This document shows, piece by piece, positions 62,790 to 64,000 of a stretch of DNA of 64,000 nucleotides. The notes beneath the pieces are model-generated. The model saw nothing but the letters and a program-made list of their open reading frames with translations. It was not told the origin of the DNA and searched no databases. The first letter of the stretch is position 1, and each line of letters opens with the position of its first letter. The stretch is taken from assembly GCA_046330935.1 (NCBI GenBank), contig JAXLRU010000003.1, forward strand, positions 1-64,000. Reading direction: 5' to 3'. Both the position numbers and the translations under genes were made by a program. Source of the DNA: JAXLRU01 sp046330935 (lineage in GTDB: Bacteria; Actinomycetota; Actinomycetes; Actinomycetales; Kineosporiaceae).

Positions 62790-64000
62790 ATGAGCGCGAT
62801 GATCAGGCGGACAGCCTGGCTGAACAGCAGGAATGCGACGGCAGCAGGGGTGGTGCTCGCGCTGGTCGGGGGCCTCGGCGCCACGCTCGGCTCGGGCGCG
62901 GCACAGGCCTCCACGACTGCTCCGCGGGCGACGTCCACTTCGGCGCCGACCGCCACGGCGACGTCCACCCCGACGCGGACGGGCACGCCGACCGGCACGC
63001 CGACGATCGCCGACTGCTTCCCCGGCTGCCGGGTGCGAGCCTTCGACTTCGAGGACGGCACCGCCCAGGGGTGGACGGACTCGGGCGGCCAGCCGCTGTC
63101 GGTCACCGACGCGGCGGCCGCCTCGGGCAAGCTGTCCGCCGCCCCGAGCTTCGTGCTCTCCTCGCGCGGACCGTCGGTGACCATCACGAGCCCGGCGCTC
63201 GCGTCGCCGATCGGCTACTGGTACACCGCGTCGGTGAAGGTGCTGGGGGACAGCACGAGGGCCAAGATGGTGCGGCTCGCCGTCGAGGGCAGCGACGGTG
63301 ACGTCCGCGAGGAACCGGTGATGCTCTCGACCACCGAGTGGCGGACGGTGCGCACCTGGTTCCGGCCCAAGCCCGGCACGGGCACGATCACGCTGCGGCT
63401 CACCGAGAGCAACGATCACAGCTGCAACGGAGACATCGGGCAGAACATCCAGACCGCCTACCTCGACGACGGGCTGGTCGAGGTGCCGGTGAACCAGTCC
63501 GCCGTCCCTCGCGTGTACAGCCCCACTCCGTGCCCGACGGTCTCGACGATGCCGCCCACCACGCCGCCGACCCCCTGCCTGCCCGGGCGCTGCACCGTCT
63601 ACCAGGAGCCGTTCGCCGCCTCGACCGTGCCGAGCGCGTGGACCCACACCGGCACCGGTGAGCTGTCCCTGCGCCGCGAGGGCGGGGCCCTGACGCTGAA
63701 CAGCCTGCAGGCCACCCAGGTGAGCACCATCGGCGGGCCGAGCGTCCTCGTCGACGACCCGCGGCTGAAGAACCCGTCGGGGCGCTGGTTCCAGGTGAAG
63801 CTGAAGGTCCGCGTCGACGACAAGTCCAAGCCTCGGGTGCGCCTGCAGGTGGACGGCACCGACCTGGTGCAGACGACCGAGGTCGTCACCGGCCCCAAGT
63901 TCAAGGTCCTCCAGGCGTGGTTCAAGCCCTCGGGCCCGGTGCGGATCACCGTCGTCGCCGCGCCGTCGACGTGCGTCCGCCCGCAGCACGTCATCCCCGT
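62790..64000 (+). CDS. Secreted protein with repeated Cys-bounded modules (partial)
   Basis: The gene runs off the window after 403 residues. A signal peptide (basic MSAMIRRTAW, hydrophobic TAAGVVLALVGGLGATLGSGAAQA) is followed by a Thr/Pro linker (TSTPTRTGTPTGTPT). Two modules of ~190 and at least 140 residues begin CFPGCRVRAFDFEDGTAQGW and CLPGRCTVYQEPFAAS. Both carry W-x-x-V or W-x-T-V/L strands (TEWRTVRTWFRPKPG; FKVLQAWFKPSGP) and a Cys (DHSCNGD; APSTC). Both resemble the single module of the preceding protein. Probably extracellular carbohydrate or surface binding; not a recognised named family. Confidence 0.78.
   Translation, partial: MSAMIRRTAWLNSRNATAAGVVLALVGGLGATLGSGAAQASTTAPRATSTSAPTATATSTPTRTGTPTGTPTIADCFPGCRVRAFDFEDGTAQGWTDSGGQPLSVTDAAAASGKLSAAPSFVLSSRGPSVTITSPALASPIGYWYTASVKVLGDSTRAKMVRLAVEGSDGDVREEPVMLSTTEWRTVRTWFRPKPGTGTITLRLTESNDHSCNGDIGQNIQTAYLDDGLVEVPVNQSAVPRVYSPTPCPTVSTMPPTTPPTPCLPGRCTVYQEPFAASTVPSAWTHTGTGELSLRREGGALTLNSLQATQVSTIGGPSVLVDDPRLKNPSGRWFQVKLKVRVDDKSKPRVRLQVDGTDLVQTTEVVTGPKFKVLQAWFKPSGPVRITVVAAPSTCVRPQHVIP

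Overview
The window is a high-GC chromosomal segment, almost certainly from an actinobacterium (Actinomycetota). The evidence is the GC-rich third codon positions, frequent GTG/TTG starts, many 4-base start/stop overlaps, TTGAC-N17/18-TANNNT promoters, and the order tRNA-Thr, tRNA-Met, rpmG, hadA/hadB-type dehydratases, murB, tRNA-Trp, secE, nusG, rplK, rplA, rplJ, rplL, rpoB, rpoC. An F420-type flavin oxidoreductase, a 2-oxoacid:ferredoxin oxidoreductase and a BTAD regulator agree with this. I cannot name the genus.

Bases 1-13250 hold the transcription/translation block, read on the minus strand: the start of rpoC (with an apparent 1-base frameshift), rpoB, rplL, rplJ behind an L10-type leader, rplA, rplK, nusG, secE and tRNA-Trp. 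A three-gene signalling cassette (receiver-PP2C phosphatase, CHASE3 histidine kinase, single-domain receiver) sits between rplA and rplJ. Bases 13290-18920 hold an ABC exporter translationally coupled to a two-component pair, then an XRE regulator and a small membrane protein. Bases 18965-25640 hold an adenosine deaminase-family enzyme, murB coupled to an MFS transporter, a divergent LacI regulator with a matching operator and promoter, two MaoC-type dehydratase subunits, rpmG and two tRNAs.

Bases 25740-38820 are a mosaic of single genes: NmrA-like oxidoreductase, GNAT acetyltransferase, F420-type oxidoreductase, a secreted HEXXH protein with a lectin-like tail, a PH-like membrane protein, two VOC proteins, tRNA-Tyr, a tandem pair of methyltransferases, YajQ, a HipBA toxin-antitoxin pair, a phosphoesterase, an Old Yellow Enzyme homologue and HtpX.

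Bases 38920-51890 hold a reduced complex I cluster, nuoABCH and nuoIJ-hydrolase-KLMN. It has no nuoD, nuoE, nuoF or nuoG. An alpha/beta hydrolase gene lies inside it, and NuoB carries a long repeat-bearing tail. About 4.5 kb further on are korAB, which reduce ferredoxin, behind a sequence resembling a DtxR/IdeR iron box. A ferredoxin-fed ion pump is a reasonable but unproven reading. In between are a secreted beta-propeller protein and an operon of a duplicated DUF6463-like membrane protein with a histidine kinase and response regulator. The window ends with a methyltransferase, a BTAD regulator and two neighbouring secreted proteins that share a Cys-bounded beta-sandwich-like module; the last one runs off the end.
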